Source: Oscillospiraceae bacterium (GTDB lineage: Bacteria; Bacillota; Clostridia; Oscillospirales; UBA929). From it: a stretch of DNA of 64,000 bases. Within the stretch, counting starts at the first letter, position 1; each line of letters opens with the position of its first letter. Both the position numbers and the translations under genes were made by a program. The notes under the pieces are model-generated. The model made no database searches, was not told where the DNA came from, and saw only the letters and a program-made list of their open reading frames with translations. Shown piece after piece: positions 41,320-51,353 of the stretch. The stretch lies in assembly GCA_009777475.1 (NCBI GenBank), contig WRLU01000002.1, positions 62,001 to 126,000 of the forward strand, written 5' to 3'.

Positions 41320-41395
41320 GCCTCTGTAGCTCAGTCGGTAGAGCAGTGGACTGAAAATCCACGTGTCGTTGGTTCAATTCCGACCGGAGGCACCA
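41320..41395 (+). tRNA. tRNA-Phe (GAA)
   Basis: Acceptor GCCTCTG pairs with CGGAGGC, discriminator A and encoded CCA. The anticodon loop CTGAAAA carries GAA; T-loop GGTTCAATTCC. Confidence 0.95.
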
Positions 41396-41443
41396 ATGAC
41401 AATCAGCAAGCCGGGCAGCGTACTCTTTTGTTCATTGTCATAT

Positions 41444-41519
<76 letters not shown>

Positions 41520-41563
41520 GAAAGTACCCATGTGCAGACTTAGGGGAGTAAATGTGAGTACCC

Positions 41564-41638
41564 GGCGCCATAGCCAAGTGGTAAGGCAAAGGTCTGCAAA
41601 ACCTTCATTCCCCGGTTCAAATCCGGGTGGCGCCTCCA
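41564..41638 (+). tRNA. tRNA-Cys (GCA)
   Basis: Acceptor GGCGCCA pairs with TGGCGCC, discriminator T and encoded CCA. The anticodon arm AAGGTCTGCAAAACCTT carries GCA; T-arm CCGGTTCAAATCCGG. Confidence 0.95.
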
Positions 41639-41643
41639 AGGTG

Positions 41644-41693
41644 AACCTCCTTAAATCCTTGTGATTGCAATGGATTGAGGAGGTTTTTGCTGT
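41644..41693 (+). terminator. tRNA operon terminator
   Basis: AACCTCCT and AATCC pair with GGATT and AGGAGGTT, followed by TTT. Confidence 0.65.
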
Positions 41694-41856
41694 GCGAAAA
41701 GTGCGGGTGGATTTCCGTCATGCTCTTGACAAATAAGGGGCACAAACAGGGGGCTAAACAGGATACGGCCTCTGACCTCGCCGCAGACTTGAACCGCCAC
41801 AAAGAGGGATTTTCTTTTTTATAGTATCATAACAGTATCACAAGCAAAAAAAACAA

Positions 41857-41893
41857 AGCCGTAACCCCTGTATTTGCAAGGGTTACGGCTGTT
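41857..41893 (-). terminator. Terminator of the guaA end of the large operon
   Basis: Minus strand: AGCCGTAACCC with GGGTTACGGCT around a short loop, then TTTGTTTTTTTT. Eight bases after the guaA stop. Confidence 0.85.
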
Positions 41894-41900
41894 TGGTTAA

Positions 41901-43421
41901 TCACTCCCACTCTACCGTGGCAGGGGGTTTGGAGGTAATGTCATACACTACCCGGCTTATGCCCGGTATTTCGTTTGTAATCCGTGAGGATATACGCTTC
42001 AAGGCTTCATGTGGAACAGCGGCATAGTCGCAGGTCATAAAATCATCTGTTTCTACAGCCCTTACGGCAATAACCGGATCGTATGTTCTTTCGTCCCCCT
42101 TTACTCCTACTGAAAGGGTATCTGTCAATAGTGCAAAATATTGATCCGGCTTAGACTTCAATTTTCCTATTTCATGTCTTACAATAGCATCTGCATGACG
42201 AAGTAGATCTAGCTTCTCCCGAGTTATTTCCCCAACAATCCGAATAGCTAATCCCGGACCCGGAAATGGCTGGCGATTAACTAGCTCAGGTGTCAGCCCT
42301 AGCTTTTGACCTAAAACGCGTACCTCATCCTTGAACAGGTTGGACAAAGGCTCTATAATTTTAGAAAAACCAAGCACCTCAGGCAATCCTCCGACATTGT
42401 GATGGCTTTTGATAGTAGCACCATAACCCCCGCCAGACTCTACAATATCGGGATAAATAGTACCTTGCGCAAAAAATGTGATATTCCCAAGCTTGTCAGC
42501 TTCCTCTGTAAAGACATTAATAAATTCACTGCCTACAATCTTACGCTTTGTTTCCGGATCGGTTACTCCTGAAAGCTTTGATAAAAACCGTTTTTGGGCA
42601 TTTACTCGTATAAAACGAAGGTCGCGCTTTGAAAACGCACTCTCTATTTCATCTCCTTCGTTCAGCCTCATAAGCCCATGATCAACAAATATGCAAACTA
42701 GCTGACCCGGAATGGCTTTTGAGAGTAATGCGGCACATACCGAAGAATCCACACCGCCCGACAGTCCCAGCAACACCTTTGCATGGCCAGCGGTTTGCCG
42801 GATTTGCTGTATCTGTATATCTATGTAATCTTCTAATTTATAATCGCCAACAGCACCGCAAATGTTAAAAAGGAAATTCCGTAAAATATCGGAACCCTTT
42901 TCGGTGTGGTTACTTTCTGGGTGAAATTGCACACAATAGAGTTTTTTCTCTGTGTTTTCACAAGCAGCGGCGCAAACATCAGTAGAGGCAGTTTCAGCAA
43001 AGCCTGGAGGCAAGCAAGTAACGGCATCCCTATGACTCATCAGTCCGGCAAATGGTGCCTCTATCTTTTTGAACAACTCCGATTTGCTATTTGGCGTAAC
43101 CTGAACACAGCCATATTCCCCCTCTTTTCCGGATTCCACCATTCCGCCGAGCATATGGCACATCATTTGCATCCCATAGCATATGCCAAGAACTGGCACG
43201 CCAATATTAAACAGCTCCTTATCGCACTTAGGGGAATCAGGACGGTAGGCACTGTCAGGTCCGCCTGTTAGGATAATGCCAATTGGATTTTTGAGCCTTA
43301 TTTCTTCTAATGGAATAGTTCCCGGATGTATTTCCGAGCAGACCGACAGCCCTCTGACTGTGCGGGCAATCAGTTCCTTATATTGACCTCCAAAATCAAG
43401 AACAAGAACAAGTTGGTTCAT
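41901..43421 (-). CDS. guaA: GMP synthase (glutamine-hydrolysing)
   Basis: A 506-residue protein. The class I glutamine amidotransferase domain has Cys81 in 'GICYGMQMM' and 'FHPESNHTE'; the ATP pyrophosphatase domain has the P-loop 'LGLSGGVDSS'; the dimerisation end has 'IGREITREKLD'-like sequence and 'TVEWE'. It converts XMP to GMP. Its ATG overlaps the carB-dapF stop by four bases, and it is the last gene before the terminator. Confidence 0.97.
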   Translation of the reverse strand: MNQLVLVLDFGGQYKELIARTVRGLSVCSEIHPGTIPLEEIRLKNPIGIILTGGPDSAYRPDSPKCDKELFNIGVPVLGICYGMQMMCHMLGGMVESGKEGEYGCVQVTPNSKSELFKKIEAPFAGLMSHRDAVTCLPPGFAETASTDVCAAACENTEKKLYCVQFHPESNHTEKGSDILRNFLFNICGAVGDYKLEDYIDIQIQQIRQTAGHAKVLLGLSGGVDSSVCAALLSKAIPGQLVCIFVDHGLMRLNEGDEIESAFSKRDLRFIRVNAQKRFLSKLSGVTDPETKRKIVGSEFINVFTEEADKLGNITFFAQGTIYPDIVESGGGYGATIKSHHNVGGLPEVLGFSKIIEPLSNLFKDEVRVLGQKLGLTPELVNRQPFPGPGLAIRIVGEITREKLDLLRHADAIVRHEIGKLKSKPDQYFALLTDTLSVGVKGDERTYDPVIAVRAVETDDFMTCDYAAVPHEALKRISSRITNEIPGISRVVYDITSKPPATVEWE

Positions 43422-46400
43422 ATCTCCACCACTCCATCAAATACCTTTATGCATTCGCCAATCATGTGAACGCTTTCATCTGTGTATTGAATCAACAGCT
43501 CACCGCCTGGAAGCTGTACCTTTACCTTGGCACCTTTGTCGCAATAACCGTTAAGAACGGCAGCAACTACCGATGCACAGGCACCGGTCCCACAGGCCAA
43601 TGTTTCTCCGCTTCCGCGTTCCCAAACGCGCATTTTCAGATGATTCCTGCCGGAAACTTCAACAAATTCGGTGTTGATTCTGTCAGGAAAAAGGGAATTG
43701 TTTTCAAACAGCGGACCTATCTTACGCAAGTCAAGCGTGTCTACATTTTTTGAAAAAACCACAGCATGGGGATTGCCCATTGAAACACAGGTAATTTTGT
43801 AGTGTTCTTTGCCAACAATAACCTCCTTTGAGACAACGCTGTCACCTGATAATTTTACAGGGATTTTTTCCGGACGCAGCTCTGCTTTCCCCATATCCAC
43901 CTTGACTGTTGACACCAATTCGTTTTTAGTGGATACCTCAACGGATTTTAAGCCACTTAAGGTTTCTATGCACATATGCAGCTTATCCACTATTTTATTA
44001 TCATAGAGATATTTTGCAACACACCGGATAGCGTTTCCGCACATACTGCCTTCGCTTCCATCAAGGTTGAAGGTTCTCATTTTAGCATCTGCAACCGAAG
44101 AGGGCAAAATAAGCACAACGCCGTCTCCGCCTACTCCGGTATGCCGGTCTGCCAAAAACACCGACAACGACTCGGGGGAATTGATTTCAAGCTCGTGGCA
44201 GTTAATATAGATATAATCATTGCCGCAACCGTGCATTTTTGTAAAAGGCAGTGCCTTCCTGCATTCTCTTAAATCGTTAATATCCACAAGCTCAGTGTTG
44301 ATCTCACTGTATTTTGAGAGCAGGCTGTCTGCTATGGCACCTGCCGTGTCGATTGAAGTTAGGCAGGGTATGCCGAGAGAACAGGCCTTTCTGCGGATTT
44401 TAACATCATCATAAGCGGGGTCTCTGCCCTTTTCTGACGTGGAAACGATATAGTCAATTTTTTCGCGTTCCAAAAGGGTTGCGGTGTTATTCTCTGAGCA
44501 TTCGCTGATTTTTTCCACCACCTCAACAGAAAATCCTTTTTGGGCAAGGAAGCTAGCTGTACCCCTTGTGGCATACAGGGAAAAGCCGCAGTGTATGAAT
44601 TTTTTGATAATCTCCACAATTTCAGCCTTGTCACTGTCACGGACAGTGACCAATACACTGCCACGTCCGGATGATGCGCCGTGCAATTTATATCCCGCCG
44701 CCAAAAGCCCTTTATAAAGAGCTTCTTGTAAATTCTTCCCGATACCCAAAACCTCTCCGGTCGATTTCATCTCAGGCCCTAAATGGGTATCAAGTCCGAC
44801 CAGCTTTTCAAATGAAAATACCGGAACCTTAACTGCGGTGTAGGGGGGGATCCGGGCAATTCCAGAAGAGTAACCAAGGGAAGACAGAGTTTTCCCGATA
44901 CTGACCTTGGTTGCAAGCTCACACATGGGTACACCTGTAACCTTGCTGATGTAAGGGACGGTACGCGATGCACGAGGATTTACCTCTATTACGTAAATTT
45001 CGTCTTGATACAAAACGTACTGTATATTCACAAGCCCCTTTACATTTAACGCCATGCAAAGCTTTTGTGTAATTTCAAAAATCTTATCTCTCATTGAGTC
45101 ATATATATTTATGGCAGGGTACACCGCCATACTATCACCCGAATGGATGCCCGTACGCTCAATATGCTCCATGATACCGGGAACCAGAACATCCTTACCA
45201 TCGCAAATAGCATCAACCTCAATTTCCAAGCCACTCAAATATTTATCAATCAAAACCGGGTTTTCCTGTTCACGACGCAGTATTATCTCCATATACTCGC
45301 TGATGTCACCGGGAGAAAAGGCAATAATCATATTTTGTCCGCCCAGTACATAGGATGGACGCATAAGTACTGGGAACCCTAACCTTTCGGCAGCTGACAG
45401 GGCTTCTTTTTCGGTAAAAACTGTAACACCCTTTGGGCGTTTTATCTGAAACTTTTCCAGCAGATCGTCAAAACGCTCCCTATCCTCGCAAATGTCGATA
45501 CTCTCTGCCGATGTACCGATGATATTTACCCCGCGTTCATGTAATTTCTTTGTAAGCTTGATAGCCGTGCCGCCGCCAAAAGCAACAACAACACCTATTG
45601 GCTTTTCAATTTCGATAACGCCCATTACATCATCAATATTCAGCGGCTCAAAGTACAGCCTGTCGGCAGTATCAAAATCTGTTGATACTGTTTCAGGGTT
45701 GTTGTTTATTACAATAACCTCATATCCCATTTCCCTTAGTGTCCATACACAGTGAACGCAGGCATAGTCAAACTCAATTCCCTGTCCTATCCGTATAGGT
45801 CCGCTGCCCAAGACAACAACTCTGGGCTTTTCGCTCTTATTTATGAAGGGCAGGGCTTCATTCTCGGTGCCGTTTTTGATTGAGTAAAAATATGGAGTCT
45901 TTGCCGCGAATTCGCCTCCGCAGGTATCCACCATCTTGTAAATCAGCTGGTTACTGTCTACCTTTGCACTAAGGTCATTTTCGGCAATATATTTAAGCCT
46001 GTGCAAAAACCAGCGGTCTACCTTTGTTATGTCAAATATGTCGTCTACGCTAAAGCTGCGTTTGAGTGCTTGATACAGAACAAACAGGCGTTCATCGGTA
46101 ATCTCATTCAGAAGACCCCATATATCATTGTCAGATTTACCGGAAAGCCAGGGCAAATCAAGTCCATTGAGTCCGAGTTCTGCTCCTCTGACGGCCTTGA
46201 GGATTGCTTCCTCAAATGTATCCGCTATGGACATGACCTCCCCGGTCGCCTTCATTTGGGTGCCAAGATCCTTATTGGCATAAACAAATTTGTCAAACGG
46301 CCATTTAGGGAGCTTTACCGCAACATAGTCAATGGCCGGTTCAAACGCCGCAAAGGTTGTGCCGGTAACGTCATTCGTGATTTCATCGAGAGTATACCCT

Positions 46401-47380
46401 ATGGCAATTTTGGTCGCCACTTTGGCAATCGGGTATCCTGTAGCCTTGCTTGCAAGAGCAGATGAGCGTGAAACACGAGGATTAACTTCAATGACCGCGT
46501 AATCAAAGCTGTCAGGGTGCAGGGCAAGCTGGCAGTTGCAGCCCCCTTCGACACCAAGTGCCTGTATGATGTCCAGAGATGCCGTGCGGAGCATTTGGTA
46601 CTCTCTGTCTGCTAATGTAACTGTCGGTGCAACGACAATGCTGTCGCCGGTATGTACCCCTACAGGGTCAAAGTTTTCCATTGAACATACAATAATAGCA
46701 TTGCCTGCACTATCACGCATGACCTCAAATTCAATTTCCTTCCATCCAGTAATGGACTTTTCAACTAAAATCTGACCTATTGGCGAAAGCGCGATACCAT
46801 TGGATGCGATGCTCCTAAGAACCGTCTCGTTTTCGGCAATGCCGCCGCCGCTGCCGCCCATGGTAAATGCCGGACGCACAATCACCGGGTAACCGATTTC
46901 TTTGGCAAAGGCTACCGCTGTTTCAACGTCAACGGCAATGACAGAGGGTATCACCGGCTGGCCGATGCTTTGCATGGTCTCTTTGAAAATTTGCCTGTCC
47001 TCTGCCTTGTCGATAGTATCGGGCAGACTTCCTAATAAACGCACGTTCATTTTATCTAAAAATCCGTCCTTCGCCATTTGCATGCTCAACGTCAGGCCCG
47101 TCTGTCCGCCAAGCCCGGATAAAACACTGTCGGGGCGTTCCTTTTCAATAATGCGCTTTACCGTGGCAAGAGTAAGCGGCTCGATATATATTTTGTCGGC
47201 GATTTCACTATCGGTCATAATTGTGGCGGGATTTGAATTTACAAGAACAATTTCAATCCCTTCCTCACGAAGCACCCGGCAGGCCTGAGTACCTGCATAG
47301 TCAAACTCAGCGGCTTGACCTATGACAATAGGCCCTGAGCCTATAACCAAGGCTTTTTTGATGTTTTTATTGCGTGGCAT
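43418..47380 (-). CDS. carB-dapF: Carbamoyl-phosphate synthase large subunit fused to diaminopimelate epimerase
   Basis: One frame of 1,320 residues. Residues 1 to about 1,043 are CarB: 'ALVIGSGPIVIGQAAEFDYA' opens the first ATP-grasp half, 'VVLGSGPIRIGQGIEFDYAC' the second, and an MGS-like domain ('LYATRGTASFLAQKG') ends it. At about 1,044 the frame passes without stop or Met into DapF ('LPFTKMHGCGNDYIYIN'), 277 residues with both catalytic cysteines ('MCGNAIRC' and 'ACGTGACAS'). CarB makes carbamoyl phosphate for arginine and pyrimidines; DapF makes meso-diaminopimelate for lysine and peptidoglycan. ATG 47380 gives the family N-terminus and AAAGGA is nine bases upstream; it overlaps carA. 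Confidence 0.95.
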   Translation of the reverse strand: MPRNKNIKKALVIGSGPIVIGQAAEFDYAGTQACRVLREEGIEIVLVNSNPATIMTDSEIADKIYIEPLTLATVKRIIEKERPDSVLSGLGGQTGLTLSMQMAKDGFLDKMNVRLLGSLPDTIDKAEDRQIFKETMQSIGQPVIPSVIAVDVETAVAFAKEIGYPVIVRPAFTMGGSGGGIAENETVLRSIASNGIALSPIGQILVEKSITGWKEIEFEVMRDSAGNAIIVCSMENFDPVGVHTGDSIVVAPTVTLADREYQMLRTASLDIIQALGVEGGCNCQLALHPDSFDYAVIEVNPRVSRSSALASKATGYPIAKVATKIAIGYTLDEITNDVTGTTFAAFEPAIDYVAVKLPKWPFDKFVYANKDLGTQMKATGEVMSIADTFEEAILKAVRGAELGLNGLDLPWLSGKSDNDIWGLLNEITDERLFVLYQALKRSFSVDDIFDITKVDRWFLHRLKYIAENDLSAKVDSNQLIYKMVDTCGGEFAAKTPYFYSIKNGTENEALPFINKSEKPRVVVLGSGPIRIGQGIEFDYACVHCVWTLREMGYEVIVINNNPETVSTDFDTADRLYFEPLNIDDVMGVIEIEKPIGVVVAFGGGTAIKLTKKLHERGVNIIGTSAESIDICEDRERFDDLLEKFQIKRPKGVTVFTEKEALSAAERLGFPVLMRPSYVLGGQNMIIAFSPGDISEYMEIILRREQENPVLIDKYLSGLEIEVDAICDGKDVLVPGIMEHIERTGIHSGDSMAVYPAINIYDSMRDKIFEITQKLCMALNVKGLVNIQYVLYQDEIYVIEVNPRASRTVPYISKVTGVPMCELATKVSIGKTLSSLGYSSGIARIPPYTAVKVPVFSFEKLVGLDTHLGPEMKSTGEVLGIGKNLQEALYKGLLAAGYKLHGASSGRGSVLVTVRDSDKAEIVEIIKKFIHCGFSLYATRGTASFLAQKGFSVEVVEKISECSENNTATLLEREKIDYIVSTSEKGRDPAYDDVKIRRKACSLGIPCLTSIDTAGAIADSLLSKYSEINTELVDINDLRECRKALPFTKMHGCGNDYIYINCHELEINSPESLSVFLADRHTGVGGDGVVLILPSSVADAKMRTFNLDGSEGSMCGNAIRCVAKYLYDNKIVDKLHMCIETLSGLKSVEVSTKNELVSTVKVDMGKAELRPEKIPVKLSGDSVVSKEVIVGKEHYKITCVSMGNPHAVVFSKNVDTLDLRKIGPLFENNSLFPDRINTEFVEVSGRNHLKMRVWERGSGETLACGTGACASVVAAVLNGYCDKGAKVKVQLPGGELLIQYTDESVHMIGECIKVFDGVVEI

Positions 47381-48419
47381 GAGCATCAATCCTTTCTATA
47401 AATCGGTCAAACAGAAACGCCGTATCCAATGGGCCGCCCCTCGCCTCAGGGTGGAACTGCACCGAGAACGAGCTGCCATAATCCATACCCTCGCAGGTGC
47501 CGTCATTTACATTGACAAAGGAGCTGTTTTCCGACACCGCGGCATAACCGTGATTTTGGCTGGTTATATATATGCAGCCTGTTGAAATTTCCTTAATCGG
47601 CTGGTTTGCTCCGCGGTGGCCAAATTTAAGCTTTTGGGTCCTGCATCCGTTTGCCATGGCTAAAAGCTGATGGCCCAGGCATATACCGAAAATAGGTATT
47701 TGGCTTTTCACAAGCTCCCTGATCGTATCAACAATCCCGCTGTTCGCCGGGTCGGCAGGATCCCCGGGGCCGTTGCTCAGCATAATGCCGTCCGGCTTGA
47801 TTTCTAGTATTTCCCGCCAGGATGTGCTATGCGGCAATGAACAGACGGTACAGTCCCGGGCCTTTAATGAATCGGCAATGCTGCTTTTGGCACCGAGATC
47901 CAGCAGCGCAATGCGCCTTTTCCCGGATCCGGAGGTCTGAGCCTCCGGTGACGAAACCGCGGCAACAGGACCACGTATAGAATATCCCTTAGCCTCAGTC
48001 AGATCAGCCTTGCCAGGCGGGGCAGTTGTGATTTTTCCGTTCATAACGCCGTTTTCCCTGATGATTTTTGTCAGCATACGCGTATCTATGCCGTAAAGCC
48101 CGGCAACCCCCTGCTCCTTCAAAAAGGCATCAAGCCGCCCCTCGCTCCGGAAATTAGAGGGCTCTTCACACGGCTGCTTTACGATATATCCCTTAGCCCT
48201 TACAGTGACACCTTCAAAATCAGCTGGAATAACGCCGTAGTTGCCGATGAGGGGGAAGGTGTGGAGGATAATCTGCCCATAATAGCTGGGGTCTGTCAGG
48301 GTCTCCAAATAACCGGTCATGCCTGTTGTAAAGACAATTTCCCCCACAGCCTCGCCCATAGCACCAAATGCCCTGCCTTCAAAAACCGTACCATTTTCCA
48401 AAATTAAGAATGCTTTCAT
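47367..48419 (-). CDS. carA: Carbamoyl-phosphate synthase small subunit
   Basis: A 350-residue glutaminase subunit. N-terminal 'LENGTVFEGRAFGA' and 'FTTGMTGYLETLTDPSY'; amidotransferase domain with catalytic Cys in 'GICLGHQLL' and His in 'FHPEA'. It feeds ammonia to CarB, with whose gene it overlaps by 14 bases. It follows the phospholipase gene after 28 bases. Confidence 0.97.
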   Translation of the reverse strand: MKAFLILENGTVFEGRAFGAMGEAVGEIVFTTGMTGYLETLTDPSYYGQIILHTFPLIGNYGVIPADFEGVTVRAKGYIVKQPCEEPSNFRSEGRLDAFLKEQGVAGLYGIDTRMLTKIIRENGVMNGKITTAPPGKADLTEAKGYSIRGPVAAVSSPEAQTSGSGKRRIALLDLGAKSSIADSLKARDCTVCSLPHSTSWREILEIKPDGIMLSNGPGDPADPANSGIVDTIRELVKSQIPIFGICLGHQLLAMANGCRTQKLKFGHRGANQPIKEISTGCIYITSQNHGYAAVSENSSFVNVNDGTCEGMDYGSSFSVQFHPEARGGPLDTAFLFDRFIERIDAHATQ

Positions 48420-48447
48420 TTTTCCTACTTCCTCTCTTTCCTACCCA

Positions 48448-50310
48448 TTAATAGCGCAAGAGCAGCTTTTCGCTTACTGGTCTCTTGGCGATGGCGTCCA
48501 GCCATATTTCAGCGGTTTGACCGCGGGAAATCCAGATGGGATTTTTCGTCTTGTCTTTTACCGCGTCCTTGTCGTAAAATGTAGTTTGCCCTCGAATTGT
48601 GACGTACATATCGGCCTTAACCTTGAAATTGTCCTTTTTTTCGTTAATTGTAACCTTCGGCTTGGGGCGCTGGCTTGATACGGTTTTACTTCTCGCATTG
48701 CTACCGGTAATATATTCGCCGTTTTCATACCTTGCCGCCTGCCTTATGTAGTATGTAATTTTCTGCTGTTTTCCCGAATCAGGCAGCGGCTTGACCGCTA
48801 TATTGTGGTTGATGCAGAGCCTGCCGTATTTTGCCTCGTCAGGTTTGAGCTTGCCGCCCTCCCGCATGCCAACAGCAACCTCCAGGCCCTCCTTAGGCAC
48901 AACCTCTCCGCTCTTAAATACCAGCCACCAGGCTCCCGCCGGGGCATTTGCTGGAACGTCTTCAGCTGCTGTTTTGTAATTTACAAACAAATAAGTCTTG
49001 TAAGGGATTCCTCTTCTGATTGTTGGAAAATCAATAATTTCCGCATCCTCTGGAGGCTTCTTTTTTCCATCTTTTTTCACAATCTCTTTGTTTGATAAGT
49101 GCATTCTATACGAACTTAAATTCTTGAATTTTTTTCTTAATGTTTTAGCAAAATTCACATCATCAAACATTGTTTCACCATTGCGGTTAGCCTTAATTTC
49201 TTTCCATGACTCACCATCAGGACTGTAGGCCTTTGGCTGGTAGCCTGGAGCATACCTAATTGTATTTTTTGTAAGATTTATCTCAAATCCCGGCCTTGAC
49301 CCATGGACAATTACGTCCTTGCTGTCATCGTAAACTATCCCCTCGTCACACCAGTGATCATCGTGGTCATAAGCACTAACATCGCGGAAAAACCGGTAAA
49401 TCAGCCCGGCTGTGTCACGCTGTGAACGTTGAAGCGGAAGACCCATATTGGCATACATTGAATCTGTGTACATTGGAGGGGTGAGGGTAATATCATAGTA
49501 ACCATAGGAATAACGTGCGGCTGTATCTGCTACACTGGATAAGGTGTTGGCAACATGATGAGTGTAAAGCCCCCCGCTGGTTACGCGGAACTCTGCTTTT
49601 CTTTCATCTGCTGTTTGTTCGTATTTTTGATGCTTACCAACTACATAAATGGCATTCACAGTATTATCGCCTGTATGAGGCGGAGCATTTAAGTCCTGGA
49701 GATAATGCAGGGCTTTTCCCAAATCCCTGTAGGCATCCACCCGGCTGTGGTTTCTATATTTGCTCACAGCTGAGTTATACCAATGTATAAATCTGCTTTT
49801 TGCCGTATGGTCATCGAAATGATTCCTCCAGTAATTTGTACCGTAATGCGGCGAGTTAATATCACCATAATAAAAATGCCAGCTATTCACATCTTTTGTT
49901 TCGTAAATATCAGGCCAATCGGAGTATTGAATGAGCGTTGCTTTTTCCGAGGCACTCAATTTGAAGAAATTCTTTGAAAGAAAAGGGGATGTAAGCGTAA
50001 ATTCGTTAGTAATCATCTCCATTGCAACTGCCGTAAGCCACTGGTGAGTCTTATTTTTTCCGTCTCCCTCCCACTCGTCAGAATCTCCGTATTTTTCTCC
50101 ATGAAATCCGATGCCATCGCCAAAAACTACATCCTCGGCATTAGCGATAAGCTTGATAACTGCTTCGATTTCCAAATCGGTCATTTCTTCTATGTAAAAA
50201 TGCTCGGTTTGGTTGTCGGGATTTTTGTCCTCACTTTGTGAATCCGGGATAAGTGCGAGAAGGAATATGAACATTAGAAGTAGTGCGGTAATTGATTTAA
50301 GTTTTAGCAT
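48448..50310 (-). CDS. Secreted zinc-dependent phospholipase C-like protein
   Basis: A 620-residue exported protein. A signal peptide ('ALLLMFIFLLALIPDSQS') is followed by a domain with 'THQWLTAVAMEMI', 'YSDWPDIYET', 'WHFYYGD' and 'LGKALHYLQDLNAPPHTGD', which match the zinc-binding His/Asp pattern of the bacterial phospholipase C/alpha-toxin family. A C-terminal part of about 250 residues is unlike it and may bind substrate or the wall. It would act outside the cell on phospholipids. It sits in the nucleotide operon, at the end of a tandem array of partial copies of its own N-terminus. GAGGATG precedes the ATG. Confidence 0.85.
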   Translation of the reverse strand: MLKLKSITALLLMFIFLLALIPDSQSEDKNPDNQTEHFYIEEMTDLEIEAVIKLIANAEDVVFGDGIGFHGEKYGDSDEWEGDGKNKTHQWLTAVAMEMITNEFTLTSPFLSKNFFKLSASEKATLIQYSDWPDIYETKDVNSWHFYYGDINSPHYGTNYWRNHFDDHTAKSRFIHWYNSAVSKYRNHSRVDAYRDLGKALHYLQDLNAPPHTGDNTVNAIYVVGKHQKYEQTADERKAEFRVTSGGLYTHHVANTLSSVADTAARYSYGYYDITLTPPMYTDSMYANMGLPLQRSQRDTAGLIYRFFRDVSAYDHDDHWCDEGIVYDDSKDVIVHGSRPGFEINLTKNTIRYAPGYQPKAYSPDGESWKEIKANRNGETMFDDVNFAKTLRKKFKNLSSYRMHLSNKEIVKKDGKKKPPEDAEIIDFPTIRRGIPYKTYLFVNYKTAAEDVPANAPAGAWWLVFKSGEVVPKEGLEVAVGMREGGKLKPDEAKYGRLCINHNIAVKPLPDSGKQQKITYYIRQAARYENGEYITGSNARSKTVSSQRPKPKVTINEKKDNFKVKADMYVTIRGQTTFYDKDAVKDKTKNPIWISRGQTAEIWLDAIAKRPVSEKLLLRY

Positions 50311-50312
50311 AA

Positions 50313-50666
50313 TTAGTCATCCTCTTTCTTTTTATTTTTTTGTTTGCTTTTTTTTGAATCTAATACTAATAGATACGCTACAGCTACAATTATGAAGGTT
50401 GATATAATTTTAGGCATGGGTAAAAATGTTAAATCATGGGGTCGCATCTCAGTTATAGATACATAAATAATCTCTACAATTGAGGGAATGACCGTAATCC
50501 ACATTATTTCATATCGTTTTGTAATCGCAATAAGCGAGCAGGTAACAATAGGCAATAAAAATGAAATAAACGTTAACCATATGATAGCGGCATGACCCGA
50601 TCCTAATGTCAATTCAAACACCATCAACCCCACAATCACAATCCACAAAATTTTATTCTTTTTCAA
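50313..50666 (-). CDS. Small polytopic membrane protein (array unit 1)
   Basis: About 117 residues starting at TTG 50666, where GGGAGGTG is well spaced; the frame opens at 50690 but then overlaps its upstream partner more. Three to four membrane segments: 'ILWIVIVGLMVFEL', 'IIWLTFISFLLPIVTCSLIA', 'IMWITVIPSIVEIIYV', 'IISTFIIVAVAYLLV', then a Lys-rich tail. It is a close paralogue of the proteins at 50982 and 51669. Each follows a partial phospholipase gene with an overlap. An immunity or export-accessory role is inference only. Confidence 0.7.
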   Translation of the reverse strand: MKKNKILWIVIVGLMVFELTLGSGHAAIIWLTFISFLLPIVTCSLIAITKRYEIMWITVIPSIVEIIYVSITEMRPHDLTFLPMPKIISTFIIVAVAYLLVLDSKKSKQKNKKKEDD

Positions 50667-50982
50667 AGCGTTGCACCTCCCTTCCGCCAAGCATATTTAG
50701 GGCAACCGCCGTTAGCCATTGATGGGTCTTGTTTCTATCATCTCCTGCCCATTCATCGGAGTCTCCCTCATCGGAATTTCCTGCTCCGTGGTAATCTATG
50801 CCTTTACCAAGGATTACGTTTTCTCCATTGACTATCCTCTGAATTACTTCCTCGATTTCCTCATCTGTCATGTTTTCTGGGTAAAAATGCTCTGTTAATT
50901 CATCCTCCGTGCCTAATGTAAAGGGATTGAATGATGCAAGAAGGATAAAGGCTAGGAACAGCGAGATAAGTGATTTTAACAT
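50653..50982 (-). CDS. Truncated phospholipase-like secreted protein (array unit 1)
   Basis: A 109-residue product: signal peptide ('LISLFLAFILLASFNPF'), then 'TEHFYPENMTDEEIEEVIQR' and 'NKTHQWLTAVALNMLGG', which correspond to the first 100 residues of the phospholipase at 48448, followed by a short new end. Only the first zinc-site His remains, so it should have no catalytic activity. Its start overlaps the preceding stop (TAATG) and its end overlaps the next membrane-protein gene by 14 bases. Confidence 0.75.
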   Translation of the reverse strand: MLKSLISLFLAFILLASFNPFTLGTEDELTEHFYPENMTDEEIEEVIQRIVNGENVILGKGIDYHGAGNSDEGDSDEWAGDDRNKTHQWLTAVALNMLGGREVQRFEKE

Positions 50983-51353
50983 TATATATCTTCTCCTTTT
51001 TTATTTTTTACTTTTTTAAATTCTAACACCAGCAGATACGCTATTAGGACAATTACAAGTGTTGATACAATTTTAGGCATAGGGAATAATATTAAATTAT
51101 CTAATTTCCCAGAAACTAAAGCCACATAAACAACTTCAATGACTGAAGGAATAGCGGCAATCCATAGGATTCTGTATCGTGCTGTAATTGCGATAAGTGC
51201 ACAGGTAACAATAGGCAATAAAAATGAAACAAACATTACCCATACGATAGAAGGGCGACCTATTATTTTGTATGTTAATCCTAATGTGGATTCTATCACC
51301 TCCAGCACCATCAACCCCACAATCACAATCCACAGGATTTTATTACGCTTCAA
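50982..51353 (-). CDS. Small polytopic membrane protein (array unit 2)
   Basis: About 123 residues starting at TTG 51353. Membrane segments and motifs match unit 1 ('ILWIVIVGLMVLEV', 'VSFLLPIVTCALIAITARY', 'ILWIAAIPSVIEVVYV'). Overlap with both neighbours implies translational coupling along the array. Confidence 0.7.
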   Translation of the reverse strand: MKRNKILWIVIVGLMVLEVIESTLGLTYKIIGRPSIVWVMFVSFLLPIVTCALIAITARYRILWIAAIPSVIEVVYVALVSGKLDNLILFPMPKIVSTLVIVLIAYLLVLEFKKVKNKKGEDI

